DNA from: Saliniramus sp050485405
GTDB taxonomy: Bacteria > Pseudomonadota > Alphaproteobacteria > Rhizobiales > Beijerinckiaceae
Direction: 5' to 3'
Length of the DNA: 64,000 nt
Assembly: GCA_050485405.1 (NCBI GenBank)
Contig: JBJHBI010000001.1
Coordinates: 62,001-126,000, forward strand
The first letter of the stretch is position 1. Each line of letters begins with the position of its first letter. Below are positions 63,916 through 64,000 of this stretch, in pieces. A program made the translations under genes and the position numbers. The notes beneath the pieces are model-generated. The model was not told the origin of the DNA. It searched no databases and saw nothing but the letters and a program-made list of their open reading frames with translations.

Positions 63916-64000
63916 ATGCTGCCGCGACGCCTGATGGAGGGGTATGGCGCCTATCGCGAGAAGGCGCGGGGGCCGTTGCGGGTGCGCTTTGCGGCGCAGG
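63916..64000 (+). CDS. Partial gene, probable beta-carbonic anhydrase N-terminus
   Basis: ATG 63916 with a good GGAGG site opens MLPRRLMEGYGAYREKARGP and runs off the window. Beta-carbonic anhydrases of alphaproteobacteria typically begin M-L-P-x-R-L-x-E-G-Y-R-A-F, so this fits the family, but only 28 residues are visible and no zinc ligand is included. Confidence 0.5.
   Translation, partial: MLPRRLMEGYGAYREKARGPLRVRFAAQ

Noticed and set aside
63623..63934. A 103-codon frame before the right-edge gene
   Set aside because: Arg/Ser-rich translation without family features, and it overlaps the better-supported start at 63916.

Overview
The window is high-GC bacterial chromosome, densely coding, and most consistent with a motile alphaproteobacterium of the Hyphomicrobiales (Rhizobiales) type. 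This rests on gene content: a GcrA cell-cycle regulator, an EipB/DUF1849 envelope protein, an NDUFA9-like protein, the argD-argF-hslO order, a tkt-gap-pgk-fba operon, a single-domain FlgJ, and small families such as DUF6455 and DUF6522. The species cannot be fixed from the sequence. I saw no tRNA, rRNA, CRISPR array, insertion sequence or prophage.

Layout. 0.2-1 kb: ribosomal genes rplU-rpmA (minus). 1.2-6.6 kb: central carbon operon tkt-gap-pgk-fba (minus). 7-8 kb: a small accessory patch with two decayed toxin-antitoxin loci, in which both antitoxins are intact and both toxins broken. 8.2-24.7 kb: mainly housekeeping, with SDR, aminotransferase, pal, recR/ybaB, gyrB, transaldolase, RidA, eipB, a lone flagellin, dnaE, an enoyl-CoA hydratase-like gene and an mhqO/mhqD-like pair. 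25-39.6 kb: stress and envelope genes, with tandem Usp, gamma-glutamyltransferase plus DUF1045, a HerA-like ATPase, a DUF459 SGNH hydrolase, a lytic transglycosylase, a Spy/CpxP-like protein, tilS-cpoB, and a YjgN-like membrane protein coupled to an M48 peptidase. 39.7-43.4 kb: four NAD(P)-binding oxidoreductase-fold genes. 43.6-50.8 kb: argD-argF-hslO, a chemoreceptor, purE-purK. 50.8-58.2 kb: a DMT exporter, then gcrA followed by flagellar export and assembly genes flhA-fliR-(FliJ-like)-flgJ-(FlgN-like)-(FliL-like). 58.3-64 kb: monooxygenase-like and VOC proteins, two GNAT acetyltransferases, dapF, mtaB and the start of a probable carbonic anhydrase.

Many genes are translationally coupled by ATGA, GTGA or TGATG overlaps, so operons are clear: argD-argF-hslO, purE-purK, cpoB-tilS, ggt-DUF1045, flhA-fliR, flgN-fliL-like, mhqO-mhqD and the 42.4 kb dehydrogenase-SDR pair. 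Motility is the best-represented system: flagellin and its structured leader, export gate genes, rod-assembly factors, a chemoreceptor, and GcrA, which links methylation-dependent transcription to the cell cycle.

I found no clearly novel multi-gene defence or metabolic system. The strongest unusual signals are regulatory: eight GANTC (CcrM) sites packed into about 210 bp in front of gcrA, and a flagellin leader whose Shine-Dalgarno can be sequestered by a perfect inverted repeat. The next strongest are the toxin graveyard at 7-8 kb with a precise nonsense mutation in brnT, an SDR lacking its catalytic Tyr and Lys, and a promoter directly abutting a terminator-like hairpin in front of argD.
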